A stretch of DNA of 64,000 nucleotides from assembly GCA_030683005.1 (NCBI GenBank), contig JAUXMY010000037.1, positions 124,001 to 188,000 of the forward strand, in the 5' to 3' direction. A program made the translations under genes and the position numbers. This DNA comes from Caulobacter sp. Lineage in GTDB: Bacteria > Pseudomonadota > Alphaproteobacteria > Caulobacterales > Caulobacteraceae. This document shows, one piece after another, positions 39,116 to 49,184 of the stretch. How positions within the stretch are numbered: position 1 is the first letter of the stretch; each line of letters starts with the position of its first letter. The notes under the pieces were generated by a model. It was not told the origin of the DNA. It did no database searches and worked only from the letters and a program-made list of their open reading frames with translations.

Positions 39116-39904
39116 ATGCAGAACGCTCCTCCCGTCGTCATCCTCAACGAGCCGCAACTGGCCGAGAACATCGGGGCCGTCGCCCGCGTCATGGCCAACT
39201 TCGGCCTGGCCGAGCTTCGCCTTGTGCGGCCGCGCGACGGCTGGCCCCAGGAGCGGGCCTGGGCCAGCGCCTCGGGCGCCGACTGGCCGCTGGACGGGGC
39301 CAAGGTCTACCAGCGGCTTGAAGCCGCGGTCGCCGACCTGCGGCTGGTTTACGCCACCACCGCCCGGCCGAGGGAAACCCAGCTGCCGGTGCTGACCCCC
39401 CGCGAGGCGACAGCAGAGCTCCACGCCGCCGTCGCGCGCGGCCATCGCGTCGGCCTGCTGTTCGGCGGCGAGCGCGCGGGACTGGAGACCGGTGACATCG
39501 CGCTTTGCCATGGCATCGTAACCATCCCCGTGGACGAGCGGTTCCGGTCGCTGAACCTGGCCCAGGCCGTGGCGTTGAACGCCTATGAGTGGCGGATGGG
39601 CGTCGCCGATCGCCCGCGCGAGGCCTTCGCCCTGAACATCGACGAGCCGGCGGACATGGAAACCGTCGTCGGCCTCTACGAACAGCTGGAGTCGGAGCTG
39701 GACGACGCCGGCTTCTTCCATCCGCCTGAGAAGCGGCCGTCGATGGTTCGCAACCTGCGCGTCGCGCTGGGCCGCGCCCGCCTGACCGACCAGGAGGTCC
39801 GCACCTGGCGCGGCGTGGTCACCGCCCTGTCGAAGGGGCGCGGCCGGGTGCTGGAAAAGCTTGCGCGGCAGAAGGCGGCCGCTAAGAATGAGACCAAGGG
39901 GTAA
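39116..39904 (+). CDS. trmJ: tRNA/rRNA 2'-O-methyltransferase, TrmJ type (SPOUT)
   Basis: A 262-residue SPOUT methyltransferase. VVILNEPQLAENIGAVARVM is the N-terminal motif, with Asn/Glu of motif 1; LLFGGERAGLETGDIALC and ERFRSLNLAQAVALNAYEW are motifs 2 and 3 of the SAM-binding knot. This form methylates tRNA position 32 in known TrmJ proteins; the C-terminal extension (SMVRNLRVALGRARLTDQEV) agrees. It diverges from the beta-lactamase gene with about 54 bases between. Confidence 0.88.
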   Translation: MQNAPPVVILNEPQLAENIGAVARVMANFGLAELRLVRPRDGWPQERAWASASGADWPLDGAKVYQRLEAAVADLRLVYATTARPRETQLPVLTPREATAELHAAVARGHRVGLLFGGERAGLETGDIALCHGIVTIPVDERFRSLNLAQAVALNAYEWRMGVADRPREAFALNIDEPADMETVVGLYEQLESELDDAGFFHPPEKRPSMVRNLRVALGRARLTDQEVRTWRGVVTALSKGRGRVLEKLARQKAAAKNETKG

Positions 39905-39930
39905 CATTTAGAATCCCCGGGGAGGTCACG

Positions 39931-41196
39931 ATGAACCGGCGGGAACTGTTCGCGGCGATTTCCGCTCTGGGCGTCACGGGTCTGGCCTTCCGACCCGGCG
40001 AGGCGCGGGCGGATGAAACGACCGACGCCCGGGACCTGTGGCTTTACGGCCTGCCGCTGATCGAGATGGCCACGACCCGCGCCCGGCACCTCGAGGCCGG
40101 GGCAAAGATCAACCGGTTCACCCACACCCGTGTTCTGGCCGACCACAGCTTCCGGTCGGTGACGACCCCCAACAACGATACGCTCTATTCGTTCGGCTGG
40201 CTGGATCTGACCAAGGGGCCGGTGACCCTCTCCGTGCCGGCCGTCGACCGCTACTGGTCGGCCGCGCTGATGGACATGTACACCAACAACAACGCCGTGC
40301 TCGGGACCCGAACCGTCGGGGCCGGCGGCGGGACCTTCACCATCGTCGGGCCGGGCCAGCCGGGCAGCGGTCCGGGCGTGGTGCGCTCGGCCACCCCCCA
40401 CGCCTGGCTGCTGCTGCGCCTGTTGACCGATGGCGGCCCGGACCTGCCGGTAACGCACGCCATCCAGGACCGCTTCACGCTCAGCGGTCCGGCGGCCGAT
40501 CCGACACCGGCCTATGCCGAGCGAACCGCGTCGGCGGCGGAGTATTTCGCAAGCATGCGCCGCCTGCTCGAGTCCGACCCGCCGCCCGCCACGGACCGGC
40601 GCATCCTGAGTCGCTTCGAGACCCTCAGGTCGGACAGCGCCGAGGCCCAGGCCGGCGCCGCCCAGGCCGCGACGATCGCCCGTCTGGCCAAGGCGCGTCA
40701 GACCTATGTCGGCGGCTGGAGCTACACCCGCGCCAACCTGGGCGACTACGACCAGGACTATCTGTACCGCGCTGTCGTGGCCCTGCTGGGCCTGGGCGCC
40801 CTGCCGGTGGCGGAGGCGATGTACATGCGGGCGGAGGGCGAGAGCGATGGCCTGTTCACCAGCGACGCGGCCTGGCGCCTGACCCTGCCGGCCAGTCTGC
40901 CGCTGGACGCCTTCTGGTCGCTGTCGATGTACGAGGTGATGCCCGACGGGCAGCAGTTCTTCACCGACAATCCGTTGAACCGCTACACGATCGGCGACCG
41001 CACGCGGGGGCCAAGGCGCAACGCCGACGGCTCCCTGGACGTCTGGATCGCCCGTTCGGACCCGGGCGGCGATCGCTCCGCCAACTGGCTGCCGGCTCCG
41101 AAGGCCGGGCCGTTCAGCCTGACCATGCGCCTGTATCTTCCGAGGGCCGAGGTGCTCGACGGCCGCTGGCGCCTGCCCGCTATCGAGAAGGCCTGA
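39931..41196 (+). CDS. DUF1254/DUF1214 protein, first of tandem pair
   Basis: A 421-residue exported protein; MNRRELFAAISALGVTGLAF is a signal (twin-arginine-like NRRE). The DUF1254 part (GLPLIEMATTRARHL; TTPNNDTLYSFGWLDLTKGP) and the C-terminal DUF1214 part (DAFWSLSMYEVMPDGQQFFT, DNPLNRYTIGDRT) are complete. Function is not established for the family. GGGGAGG precedes ATG 39931. The next gene is a paralogue that starts two bases after its stop. Confidence 0.88.
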   Translation: MNRRELFAAISALGVTGLAFRPGEARADETTDARDLWLYGLPLIEMATTRARHLEAGAKINRFTHTRVLADHSFRSVTTPNNDTLYSFGWLDLTKGPVTLSVPAVDRYWSAALMDMYTNNNAVLGTRTVGAGGGTFTIVGPGQPGSGPGVVRSATPHAWLLLRLLTDGGPDLPVTHAIQDRFTLSGPAADPTPAYAERTASAAEYFASMRRLLESDPPPATDRRILSRFETLRSDSAEAQAGAAQAATIARLAKARQTYVGGWSYTRANLGDYDQDYLYRAVVALLGLGALPVAEAMYMRAEGESDGLFTSDAAWRLTLPASLPLDAFWSLSMYEVMPDGQQFFTDNPLNRYTIGDRTRGPRRNADGSLDVWIARSDPGGDRSANWLPAPKAGPFSLTMRLYLPRAEVLDGRWRLPAIEKA

Positions 41197-41198
41197 CC

Positions 41199-42443
41199 AT
41201 GACCGATCTGCGCGCCGCGGCCCGCGAGGCCTGGCTCTACACCCTGCCGCTGATCGAGATCGCCGCGATCCGCAGCGTCGGTCAGGCGGTCGGCACCCCG
41301 CTGAACAGCTTCGGCATGATGCGCCGGCTGGCCGACCACAAGGCCCGGGCGGTGACCACGCCCAACAACGACACCCTCTACGCCACCTGCCAGATCGACC
41401 TGACGGGCGGGCCGGTGACCCTGACCATCCCGCCGTCGGGCGACCGCTACGTCTCGCTGCAGCTGATGGACGCCTGGTCCAACAGCTTCGCGGTGCTGGG
41501 CACCCGCACCACGGGCAACGACGGCGGCGTCTACACCCTGGTCGGACCGACCGAGGCGGCGGAGGGGCGCAACGTCGTCCGCGCCCCGACCCGCCACGTC
41601 TGGGCCCTGGCCCGCATCCTCGTCGACGGTCCGCACGACCTGGAGGCCGCCGCGGTGATCCAGGGCGGTTTCTCGGCCCAGGGACCGCAGGCGACGCCGG
41701 CGCCGCAGTACGCCAAGCGCCGCGACGGCTGGGCGGAGTATTTCGCCAGCGCCGACGCCCTGATGGCGCTCAACCCGCCGCCGGCCACCGACGGCGCTGT
41801 GCTGAAGCGGATCGCGCCGATGGGGCTGGGCGAGGGGGCGTTCGATCCCGCCCGCTTCAGCGCCGAGGAGGCGGCGCAGATCGAGGCCGGCGTCGAGGAG
41901 GCCCGCAAGGCGGCGCGCGGCGGCGGGGGCCTGTCGGGGTCCAATTTCATCGAGGGTTGGGCCTATCCGGCCAGCAAGCTCGGCGATTTCGGACAGGACT
42001 ATCACTTCCGCGCCGTGGTCGCCCTGGGCGGGCTGGCGGCGCTGCCATTGGCCGAGGCCACCTACCTGCGGGCCGGGGCGCCGGGCGGCGGCGGGGCCTT
42101 CGACGGGACGCGCAACTGGCGCCTGCACCTGCCCGCCGACCGCCAGATCCCGGTGAACAGCTTCTGGTCGCTGTCGATGTACGAGATCACGCCCGAGGGG
42201 CAGTTCTACTTCACCGACAATCCGCTGGGCCGCTACGCCATCGGCGACCGCACGCCGGGCCTGAAGTGGAACGCCGACGGCTCGCTCGACCTGTGGATCG
42301 GCCACGAGGCGCCGCACCCCGACCGCGAGAGCAACTGGCTGCCCGCGCCGGCGGGGCCGTTCGCGCTGTTCATGCGGGGATATCTGCCGAAGCCGGAGTT
42401 GCTCGATGGCCGGTATCGGGTTCCGGCGGTGGTCGAGGTTTAA
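41199..42443 (+). CDS. DUF1254/DUF1214 protein, second of tandem pair
   Basis: A 414-residue paralogue of the preceding protein (TLPLIEIAAIRSVG; TTPNNDTLYATCQIDLTGGP; NSFWSLSMYEITPEGQFYFT) but without a signal peptide, starting MTDLRAAAREAWLYTLPLIE at ATG 41199. The first copy is probably exported and the second probably cytoplasmic, an unusual division for a recent duplicate. Tight spacing (two bases) implies one transcript. Confidence 0.85.
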   Translation: MTDLRAAAREAWLYTLPLIEIAAIRSVGQAVGTPLNSFGMMRRLADHKARAVTTPNNDTLYATCQIDLTGGPVTLTIPPSGDRYVSLQLMDAWSNSFAVLGTRTTGNDGGVYTLVGPTEAAEGRNVVRAPTRHVWALARILVDGPHDLEAAAVIQGGFSAQGPQATPAPQYAKRRDGWAEYFASADALMALNPPPATDGAVLKRIAPMGLGEGAFDPARFSAEEAAQIEAGVEEARKAARGGGGLSGSNFIEGWAYPASKLGDFGQDYHFRAVVALGGLAALPLAEATYLRAGAPGGGGAFDGTRNWRLHLPADRQIPVNSFWSLSMYEITPEGQFYFTDNPLGRYAIGDRTPGLKWNADGSLDLWIGHEAPHPDRESNWLPAPAGPFALFMRGYLPKPELLDGRYRVPAVVEV

Positions 42444-42474
42444 GACCTTCTATCCTCCGCGGCGACGCCGTGCG

Positions 42475-42576
42475 GGGTTCGCGACGCGCTTCGCGCTCCT
42501 CACCCTGACGAGCTCTGTAGGGCAGCCCACTCCCCTTCGTCATCCTGAGGAGCGGCGCAGCCGCGTCGCGAAGGAC
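42475..42576. repeat. Imperfect inverted repeat after the DUF1254 pair
   Basis: GGTTCGCGACGCGCTTCGCG and the bases after it (to about 42508) are complementary, with a few mismatches, to CGTCATCCTGAGGAGCGGCG and onward (42539-42576). It is a dispersed GC-rich palindrome of a kind frequent between genes in alphaproteobacteria. Confidence 0.65.
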
Positions 42577-42596
42577 GCAGGGCGCGAAAGCTGCCA

Positions 42597-42623
42597 GGGA
42601 CACGCACTGAAGTGCATGTCCCC
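42597..42623 (+). repeat. Palindromic dispersed repeat, copy 5
   Basis: GGGACACGCACT-GA-AGTGCATGTCCCC: outer arms as in the other copies, inner stem GCACT/AGTGC as in copy 3, but in the opposite orientation. It lies just upstream of the frmA promoter. Confidence 0.8.
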
Positions 42624-42629
42624 ACCCCC

Positions 42630-42658
42630 ATGACGCGCCGCCGGGACTCGCTATAGTC
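42630..42658 (+). promoter_or_regulatory. Housekeeping promoter of frmA-frmB
   Basis: ATGACGC (-35), 13 bases, then GCTATAGTC (-10). This closely fits the Caulobacter sigma-73 pattern TTGACGS-N10-14-GCTANAWC. The expected start near 42663 is about 20 bases before the frmA ATG. Confidence 0.6.
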
Positions 42659-42684
42659 GCCGCGCCCATCACAGGAGTCGTCCG

Positions 42685-43794
<1,110 letters not shown>

Positions 43795-43802
43795 CTTCGG
43801 CA

Positions 43803-43828
43803 ATCCTCCCCGGCAAGCTGGGGAGGAT
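43803..43828. repeat. Hairpin between frmA and frmB
   Basis: ATCCTCCCC and GGGGAGGAT form a perfect 9-bp stem with an 8-base loop. It may alter relative expression of the two genes. CCTCCCC stems recur at 49147 and 55568. Confidence 0.6.
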
Positions 43829-43861
43829 CGTCAACTCGGCTCAACAGGCTAGACTGACCCC

Positions 43862-44707
43862 ATGCCCTCCATCGAAATCCTCTCCACCCACCGCACCTTC
43901 GGCGGGACCCTGCGCATCTGCCGGCACGACAGCGCCGCGACGGGCACGCCGATGCGGTTCTCGCTGTTCCTGCCGGACGGGGAGGGGCCGTTTCCGCTGG
44001 TCGTCTGGCTGTCGGGCCTGACCTGCACCGAGGACAACTTCACGACCAAGGCCGGCGCCTATGGTCCGGCGTCGGACCTGGGCCTGGCCATCCTGGCGCC
44101 GGACACCAGCCCGCGCGGCGAGGGGGTGGCCGATGACGAGGCTTACGACATGGGCCAGGGCGCCGGATTTTATGTCGACGCGACCCGGAAGCCCTGGGCG
44201 CCGCATTTCTCCATGGAGACCTGGGTCGTCCGCGACCTGCTGGACGTGGTTGGCGCCAACTTCCCGGTCGACGCGGCCAGGCGCGGGATCAGCGGCCATT
44301 CCATGGGCGGCCACGGCGCCCTGACGCTGGCCCTGCGCCATCCGGACCTGTTCCGCAGCGTCTCGGCCTTCTCGCCGATCTGCTCGCCGACCCGCTGCGA
44401 CTGGGGCCGCAAGGCTTTCGCTGGCTATCTGGGCGCGGATGAGAGCCAGTGGCGCGAGCATGACGCGGCGCTTCTGATCGAGGCCGGTTTGGCCCGGGGG
44501 CGCTTCGACGAGATCCTCGTCGAGCAGGGGCTGGCCGATGGCTTCCTCGAAAACCAGCTCAAGCCCGAACTGCTGGAAGCGGCTGCCGCGAAGGCGGGCC
44601 AGAAGCTGACCGTCCGCCGCCAGCCCGGCTATGACCACAGCTACTTCTTCATCGCCAGCTTCATCGCCGACCACCTGGCCTGGCACGCGGCGAAGCTGCG
44701 GCGGTAG
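43862..44707 (+). CDS. frmB: S-formylglutathione hydrolase
   Basis: Hydrolyses S-formylglutathione to formate and glutathione, completing formaldehyde detoxification. The 281-residue alpha/beta hydrolase has the nucleophile elbow GHSMGGHGALTLAL, the oxyanion segment VWLSGLTCTEDNF, and a C-terminal His in QPGYDHSYFFIASFIADHL. It follows frmA on the same strand and presumably shares its transcript. Confidence 0.97.
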   Translation: MPSIEILSTHRTFGGTLRICRHDSAATGTPMRFSLFLPDGEGPFPLVVWLSGLTCTEDNFTTKAGAYGPASDLGLAILAPDTSPRGEGVADDEAYDMGQGAGFYVDATRKPWAPHFSMETWVVRDLLDVVGANFPVDAARRGISGHSMGGHGALTLALRHPDLFRSVSAFSPICSPTRCDWGRKAFAGYLGADESQWREHDAALLIEAGLARGRFDEILVEQGLADGFLENQLKPELLEAAAAKAGQKLTVRRQPGYDHSYFFIASFIADHLAWHAAKLRR

Positions 44708-44736
44708 TTTGAAAGAAGGCTGCGCTCCCCATCATC

Positions 44737-44858
44737 GTCATGGCCCGACTTGTTCGGGCCACCCATGCGTGGTGAGCCTGACAGGCTGTCTGTGACCTCC
44801 CGCGCGCCACTCCCCGCCGCCGGTATTCATGGGTGGCCCGAACGAGTCGGGCCATGAC
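44737..44858. repeat. Long inverted repeat with 31-base arms
   Basis: Arms at 44737-44767 (GTCATGGCCCGACTTGTTCG and onward) and 44828-44858 (ending GAGTCGGGCCATGAC) are complementary over 31 bases with one mismatch, separated by 60 bases. It is probably a dispersed intergenic repeat of alphaproteobacteria, and lies between convergent frmB and the FAD gene. Confidence 0.85.
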
Positions 44859-44884
44859 GGAGCAGGGTTTGTGCGGCGCCCGCC

Positions 44885-46318
44885 CTAGATTCCCGCCCCC
44901 ATGTCCACGAACACGTCCGCCAGCGCCGGGACCTCGGCGGCGTCCCGGGCCAGGGCGTGGACGAGGCCGTCGACCTGGGCGCTGATCTCGGGGACGGCGG
45001 TGATCTCCCACCAGGCCGGGCGGGTCAGCGGGCCGACGGCGTAGAGCCAGGTCGAAGCCTCGCCTCGCGCCGTCAGAACCGCGCAGTCCTGCGTCTCCAG
45101 ACCCAGACCCAGCGCATCCGGCGCGATCAGGCCCCGACGGGCCAGATCGGCGAACAGAGGCTCCTCCAGTCCCTGCAGGTCGCTGCGCGGGCCGGTGCAG
45201 TTGAGAATGCGGGCGGCCCTCACGGTCTGGGCCGGTCCGCCGCCGCGCGGATGCAGGTCAGCCTCGATCAGGCCGCCGTCTCGACGCCAGTCGCGCAGGC
45301 GGCCGGCGCGGGTCGTCAGGCCGCCGCTGGCCAGCAGGGCCTCGATCCCGGCGGCGATGCGCGGCGCCATGCGGTGGCGATGGACGTCCCAGCGCGGCCT
45401 CAGGTGACGCAGGAACTGCCCACGCTCGGCCGGTGTCCAGCCGGCCCAGATGCGGCCGATGACGGGGCGGACGGCGTCGATGACCCGCTGCCAGGGCTGG
45501 CCCTGCGCCTCGGCGCGGCGGACCTCCGCCCGGATGGCCCGGGTCAGCGCCAACGGGCCGGCCGGGAGCATCGGCGCCAGAAATGGCTCCCAGTGTCCGC
45601 CATAGCGGTGGGCGCCCGGCAGCAGGCCCCGGCGGGAGACGGCCAGCATCGGCCCGCGATGGCCGCGCTCGGCCAGGCTCAGCGCGATGTCGACCATGGT
45701 CAGGCCCGCGCCCAGCAGCAGCACCGGCGCGTCAGGGTCGAGGTCCTCCAGCGCCTCCCGCGACCAGGGATCGGTCACAAAGGCCCCATCGTCGGCCAGC
45801 CAGTGGCCGGCCGGCAGCGGCGGGCGCGGCGGCAGGTTGCCGGTGGCCAGCACCACGGTGTCTGCCTCCACCGCCCGGCCGTCGCGCAGCATCAGTCCGC
45901 GCCGGGCGCCGTCCAGCAGCCGCACGGCCTCGCCGCGCAGGACGGTCACGGCCCCGCTCCGACGCGCCGCCTCCAGCCGCTCGGAGAGGTAGTCGCCCAT
46001 GGCCTCGCGCGAGGCGAATGCGGCGTGCAGGTCGCCGCCGCTCTCGGCCAGCGCCGCCTCCATCCCGCCGCGCGCCTCCAGCCAGGCGTCGAACCGGGGG
46101 GAGAGGCCGGTCTCCAGCCGCGAGACCGGCACGTTCAGCAGGTGCGACGGCGCGCAGGCGCCGTAGGCCAGGCCGCGTCCGGGCCGGCTCGACGGCTCGA
46201 TCACGGTGACGCGCCAGTCCGGCCTGGCGGCGGCGAGCTTCAGCGCCAGCAGCGTGCCGCTGAACCCGCCGCCCACGATGGCGACGGCGCGCCCGCCGGC
46301 GGGTGTTTCAAATGCCAT
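44885..46318 (-). CDS. FAD/NAD(P)-binding protein (PF13454-like)
   Basis: A 477-residue flavoprotein. The N-terminal dinucleotide motif is VAIVGGGFSGTLLALKLA with the following SRPGRGLAYGACAPSHLLNV and an NVPVSR segment; a second NAD(P) motif is PVLLLGAGLTMVDIALSLAE. RILNCTGPRSDLQGLEEPLF and the closing LYAVGPLTRPAWWEITAVPE are family blocks. The likely role is oxidation of a small molecule; the substrate is unknown. Confidence 0.85.
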   Translation of the reverse strand: MAFETPAGGRAVAIVGGGFSGTLLALKLAAARPDWRVTVIEPSSRPGRGLAYGACAPSHLLNVPVSRLETGLSPRFDAWLEARGGMEAALAESGGDLHAAFASREAMGDYLSERLEAARRSGAVTVLRGEAVRLLDGARRGLMLRDGRAVEADTVVLATGNLPPRPPLPAGHWLADDGAFVTDPWSREALEDLDPDAPVLLLGAGLTMVDIALSLAERGHRGPMLAVSRRGLLPGAHRYGGHWEPFLAPMLPAGPLALTRAIRAEVRRAEAQGQPWQRVIDAVRPVIGRIWAGWTPAERGQFLRHLRPRWDVHRHRMAPRIAAGIEALLASGGLTTRAGRLRDWRRDGGLIEADLHPRGGGPAQTVRAARILNCTGPRSDLQGLEEPLFADLARRGLIAPDALGLGLETQDCAVLTARGEASTWLYAVGPLTRPAWWEITAVPEISAQVDGLVHALARDAAEVPALADVFVDMGAGI

Positions 46319-46572
46319 CGGCCCTGCGGGGGTTCGAGGAGGTTGAACAAGGGGAAGCTATAGGCGGACTCGTGCCGGTGGTCAGTGGAGAGTTTTGACC
46401 GGCTTACGGCCCCCAAAGTTGACTCTCCGTCCCCCCTCCATCATAAGCGCGCCTTCCAAACGCCGCCGGTTCGCCGTCGGCGCGGAAATACATGACGGGT
46501 GATGCGTAGCCGCCGTTGAGATCGCACCTCCATCCTGGAGGAGCCGGCCCGCGTCGATGTGAAAGAGACACT

Positions 46573-47190
46573 ATGTCCAAGCGCCATAGCGCCAAGTACA
46601 AGATCGACCGCCGGATGGGCGAAAACATCTGGGGTCGTCCGAAGTCCCCGGTGAATTCCCGCTCCTACGGTCCCGGCCAGCACGGCCAGCGCCGCAAGCA
46701 GAAGATTTCCGATTTCGGCCTCCAGCTGCGCGCCAAGCAGAAGCTGAAGGGCTACTACGGCAACCTGACCGAAAAGCAGTTCGCCCGCACCTACACCGAG
46801 GCCGCGCGCCGCAAGGGCAACACCTCGGAAAACCTGATCGGCCTGCTGGAAGCCCGTCTGGACGCGGTGGTCTACCGCTCCAAGTTCGTGCCGACCGTCT
46901 TTGCGGCCCGCCAGTTCGTCAACCACGGCCACGTGCTGGTGAACGGCAAGCGCGTCAACATCGCCTCCTACCGCGTGAAGGCCGGCGACGTGATCAGCGT
47001 CCGCGAAAAGTCGCGCAACATGGCTCTGGTGCTTGAAGCCCTGAGCTCCGGCGAGCGCGACACCCCCGACTACATCACCGTTGACGCCCGGGCCATGTCG
47101 GCCACGTTCGTCCGCGCGCCGGAACTGGCCGAAGTGCCGTACCCGGTGAAGATGGAGCCGAACCTCGTGGTCGAATTCTACGCGTCGTAA
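46573..47190 (+). CDS. rpsD: 30S ribosomal protein S4
   Basis: Primary 16S rRNA-binding protein of the small subunit. ATG 46573 opens [20 protein letters not shown]. The 205-residue sequence contains the S4 RNA-binding block [20 protein letters not shown] and the end LVVEFYAS. Alphaproteobacterial S4 without zinc cysteines. It stands alone here, away from the alpha operon; a perfect terminator follows. Confidence 0.98.
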   Translation: MSKRHSAKYKIDRRMGENIWGRPKSPVNSRSYGPGQHGQRRKQKISDFGLQLRAKQKLKGYYGNLTEKQFARTYTEAARRKGNTSENLIGLLEARLDAVVYRSKFVPTVFAARQFVNHGHVLVNGKRVNIASYRVKAGDVISVREKSRNMALVLEALSSGERDTPDYITVDARAMSATFVRAPELAEVPYPVKMEPNLVVEFYAS

Positions 47191-47218
47191 GACGCCGCCG
47201 ACCTCGAAACCAACGCGA

Positions 47219-47249
47219 AGGGCCCGGAGAGCGATCTCCGGGCCCTTTT
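47219..47249. terminator. Bidirectional terminator after rpsD
   Basis: A 12-bp perfect stem (AGGGCCCGGAGA / TCTCCGGGCCCT) with a GCGA loop is followed by TTT on the plus strand. It lies between the rpsD stop and the stop of the convergent S41 peptidase gene, so it can end both transcripts. Confidence 0.9.
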
Positions 47250-47250
47250 G

Positions 47251-48672
47251 CTATCGGCCGGCTCTGGCGAGGGCCGCCGGCAGGACCGCCGCCAGCCGCT
47301 GCGCCCGGGCCTTCGGGCCATCGCCGACGTGGAAGCCTGTCAGCACATCGGGGCTGATCCCCACAACCTCGTTCTCGCCGTTCGCGCGGATGCGAGCGCA
47401 GTCGGGAAGGCGCAGGACGCCCCGGCTGTGGTTCAGGGTCACCGGCGTTCCGCCCCAGGTGTAGCCGCAGCCGGCCCCGGCGGTCGGGTCGCCGACCACG
47501 ACGGCGGCGGCGTTGTCCTGCAGCACGGCGGTAAACTGTTCGGCGGCCGAGGCGGTGCGGTTGTCGACCGCCACCAGCAACGGGCCGGACCAGACGCCTT
47601 CCTCGTAGGGGTAGTACATGGCGTTGAACACGAAGCCTGCCCACGGCTTGCCCTCAAGCGCGGCCCGGTCGGCCGAGGCCAGCAGACCGCCGCTGTAGAA
47701 GCCCCGGGTCAGGATCGTGCAGGCCGGTGTCTCGCCCCTCAGCATCGGCGAGGCGTCACAGGCCGCCGCCGTCTCGGCGCGGCGCGCCTTCACCTGGTCG
47801 AGCAGGTCCTTGAGCAACACGCGGTCAGGTCCCTTCGCGGTCTTAAGCTCGGTCTCGAGCCGGGCGATGTCGCGATCGAAGGTGGCGGTCCAGTGAGCGC
47901 CGCGCACGACGTCGAGCCGCGTGGAGACCAGCCGCTTGCCGCTGACCATCCGCACCAGGGCCTCGGCCCAGTCGGAGCCGCCGCCGTTGCCGGTCAGGTC
48001 GACCATCAGGGCGTCCGCTCCGGCGGCCTTGAGCGCCCGAAGCTGGTCGGCGAAGTCGCCCGTCATGCGGCCGTGGACGACGTCGTAGAGACCCTCCGTA
48101 ATCCCGGCGGCCACCGCTTCCTCGCAGTACTGCGGCGCAATGCCGGGCCCGAACTCGGCGATCCGGATCACCCCGACCCTGCGACCGTCGATGGTCAGCA
48201 GTCCGGCCGGGAACACGGCTGACCCGGTCGTCGTCAGCGGCTGATAGCCGGGCAGGCTCGCCGCCACGGTCTCGCCGACCCGCACGCGGCGGGGGCTCAG
48301 CGAAGCGCAGGGCGAGGCGGGCTTCGCCGGGCTCGTCCCGCTCGCGGCAGGGGCGGGCGCCGGTGGAGCGGGCCAGTCGAAGCGGACGTGGCCGTCGGCC
48401 AGGTACTTCGCCAGACCGTCGAAAAGGTCGCGCGCCTGGGCGTCGCTGGTAAAGCCGGCCAGCCGCTTGTCCGCCGCATCGAAGACGCGTCCAAGCTCGG
48501 CTTCGCGGACGGTCTGCGCCCATTCGAGGTTGGCGTAGCGGCTGGTGAAGGCCTCGCGAACCTGCGCCGCGTCCGCCCGCCAGCCCCCGGCGTCATAGGC
48601 CGTTTCCTGGGGGGAGGCCGGGACCGGCGCGAGAAGGACGGCAAAGCAGGCGAGGGCGGCGGCGCGGCGCAT
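47251..48672 (-). CDS. S41 family serine peptidase, exported
   Basis: A 473-residue protein with a signal peptide (AAALACFAVLLAPVPASPQE). The peptidase core has RTASAAEQFTAVLQDN, where Ser of TASAAE is the expected nucleophile, and VVVGDPTAGAGCGYTWG, the site opposite. An upstream GADALMVDLTGNGGGSDWA matches the conserved D-x-R/T-x-N-G-G-G loop. There is no clear PDZ domain. I choose ATG 48672 because GGAG is 7 bases upstream; GTG 48684 is an alternative. Confidence 0.85.
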   Translation of the reverse strand: MRRAAALACFAVLLAPVPASPQETAYDAGGWRADAAQVREAFTSRYANLEWAQTVREAELGRVFDAADKRLAGFTSDAQARDLFDGLAKYLADGHVRFDWPAPPAPAPAASGTSPAKPASPCASLSPRRVRVGETVAASLPGYQPLTTTGSAVFPAGLLTIDGRRVGVIRIAEFGPGIAPQYCEEAVAAGITEGLYDVVHGRMTGDFADQLRALKAAGADALMVDLTGNGGGSDWAEALVRMVSGKRLVSTRLDVVRGAHWTATFDRDIARLETELKTAKGPDRVLLKDLLDQVKARRAETAAACDASPMLRGETPACTILTRGFYSGGLLASADRAALEGKPWAGFVFNAMYYPYEEGVWSGPLLVAVDNRTASAAEQFTAVLQDNAAAVVVGDPTAGAGCGYTWGGTPVTLNHSRGVLRLPDCARIRANGENEVVGISPDVLTGFHVGDGPKARAQRLAAVLPAALARAGR

Positions 48673-48795
48673 GGCGGTCTCCACAAAAGGCGGCGCTTGC
48701 TATCAGCCTGAACGCCGGTCGCCCAATTACATCGGCTTCATGCCCGTTGCGGCGAGCGGCTGGACAAGTCCGCGTTCGAGGTCATTCTCCGGGGA

Positions 48796-49158
48796 ATGAA
48801 CCGTCGCATCCTGCTTATCGCCGGAACCGCCTTGCTGCTGGCCGGATGCGCCACGAAGGCGGTCTATTCCTCCCCCGATGCCGGGATGGTGGAGCTGGAG
48901 CCGCTGATCGCCGCCAGCGTCGCCGAGGGCAGCCTGACCATCCGGGTGATGTCCAACGGCTGCACGACGAAGGCCGACTTCGCCTGGTTCGTCGAGCGCA
49001 AGGCCAACCGCTATGCTGTGGCGTTCGGCAGGAAGAAGATCGACGCCTGCAAGGCCGTCGCCCGCCCGATCGATCTCACGTTCGGGCTCGCGGAGCTGGG
49101 ATTGCCGAAGGGCGCCGCGGTGGCGGTGGTGAACCCCTTGAGCAATCCTCCCCGCTAG
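48796..49158 (+). CDS. Small lipoprotein, unknown function
   Basis: A 120-residue protein; LLIAGTALLLAGC is a lipobox (Cys18). The mature part (VAEGSLTIRVMSNGCTTKAD; FVERKANRYAVAFGRKKIDA; LTFGLAELGLPKGAAVAVVN) has two or three cysteines. GGGG precedes the start. A hairpin (49147-49179) spans the stop, so the last residues NPPR come from repeat DNA. Confidence 0.7.
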   Translation: MNRRILLIAGTALLLAGCATKAVYSSPDAGMVELEPLIAASVAEGSLTIRVMSNGCTTKADFAWFVERKANRYAVAFGRKKIDACKAVARPIDLTFGLAELGLPKGAAVAVVNPLSNPPR

Positions 49159-49179
49159 GCCGAAGGCCGTACGGGGAGG
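49147..49179. repeat. Hairpin repeat spanning a stop codon
   Basis: CCTCCCCG and CGGGGAGG are complementary arms, with an inner GGCC/GGCC stem (GGCCGAAGGCC). The lipoprotein TAG (49156-49158) falls inside. It belongs with the CCTCCCC elements at 43803 and 55568. Confidence 0.6.
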
Positions 49180-49184
49180 GCAGA

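Noticed and set aside
46419-46448. TTGACT-N18-ATAAGC as a promoter of rpsD.
   Set aside because: The spacing and -10 do not match the Caulobacter consensus well and no second evidence supports it.
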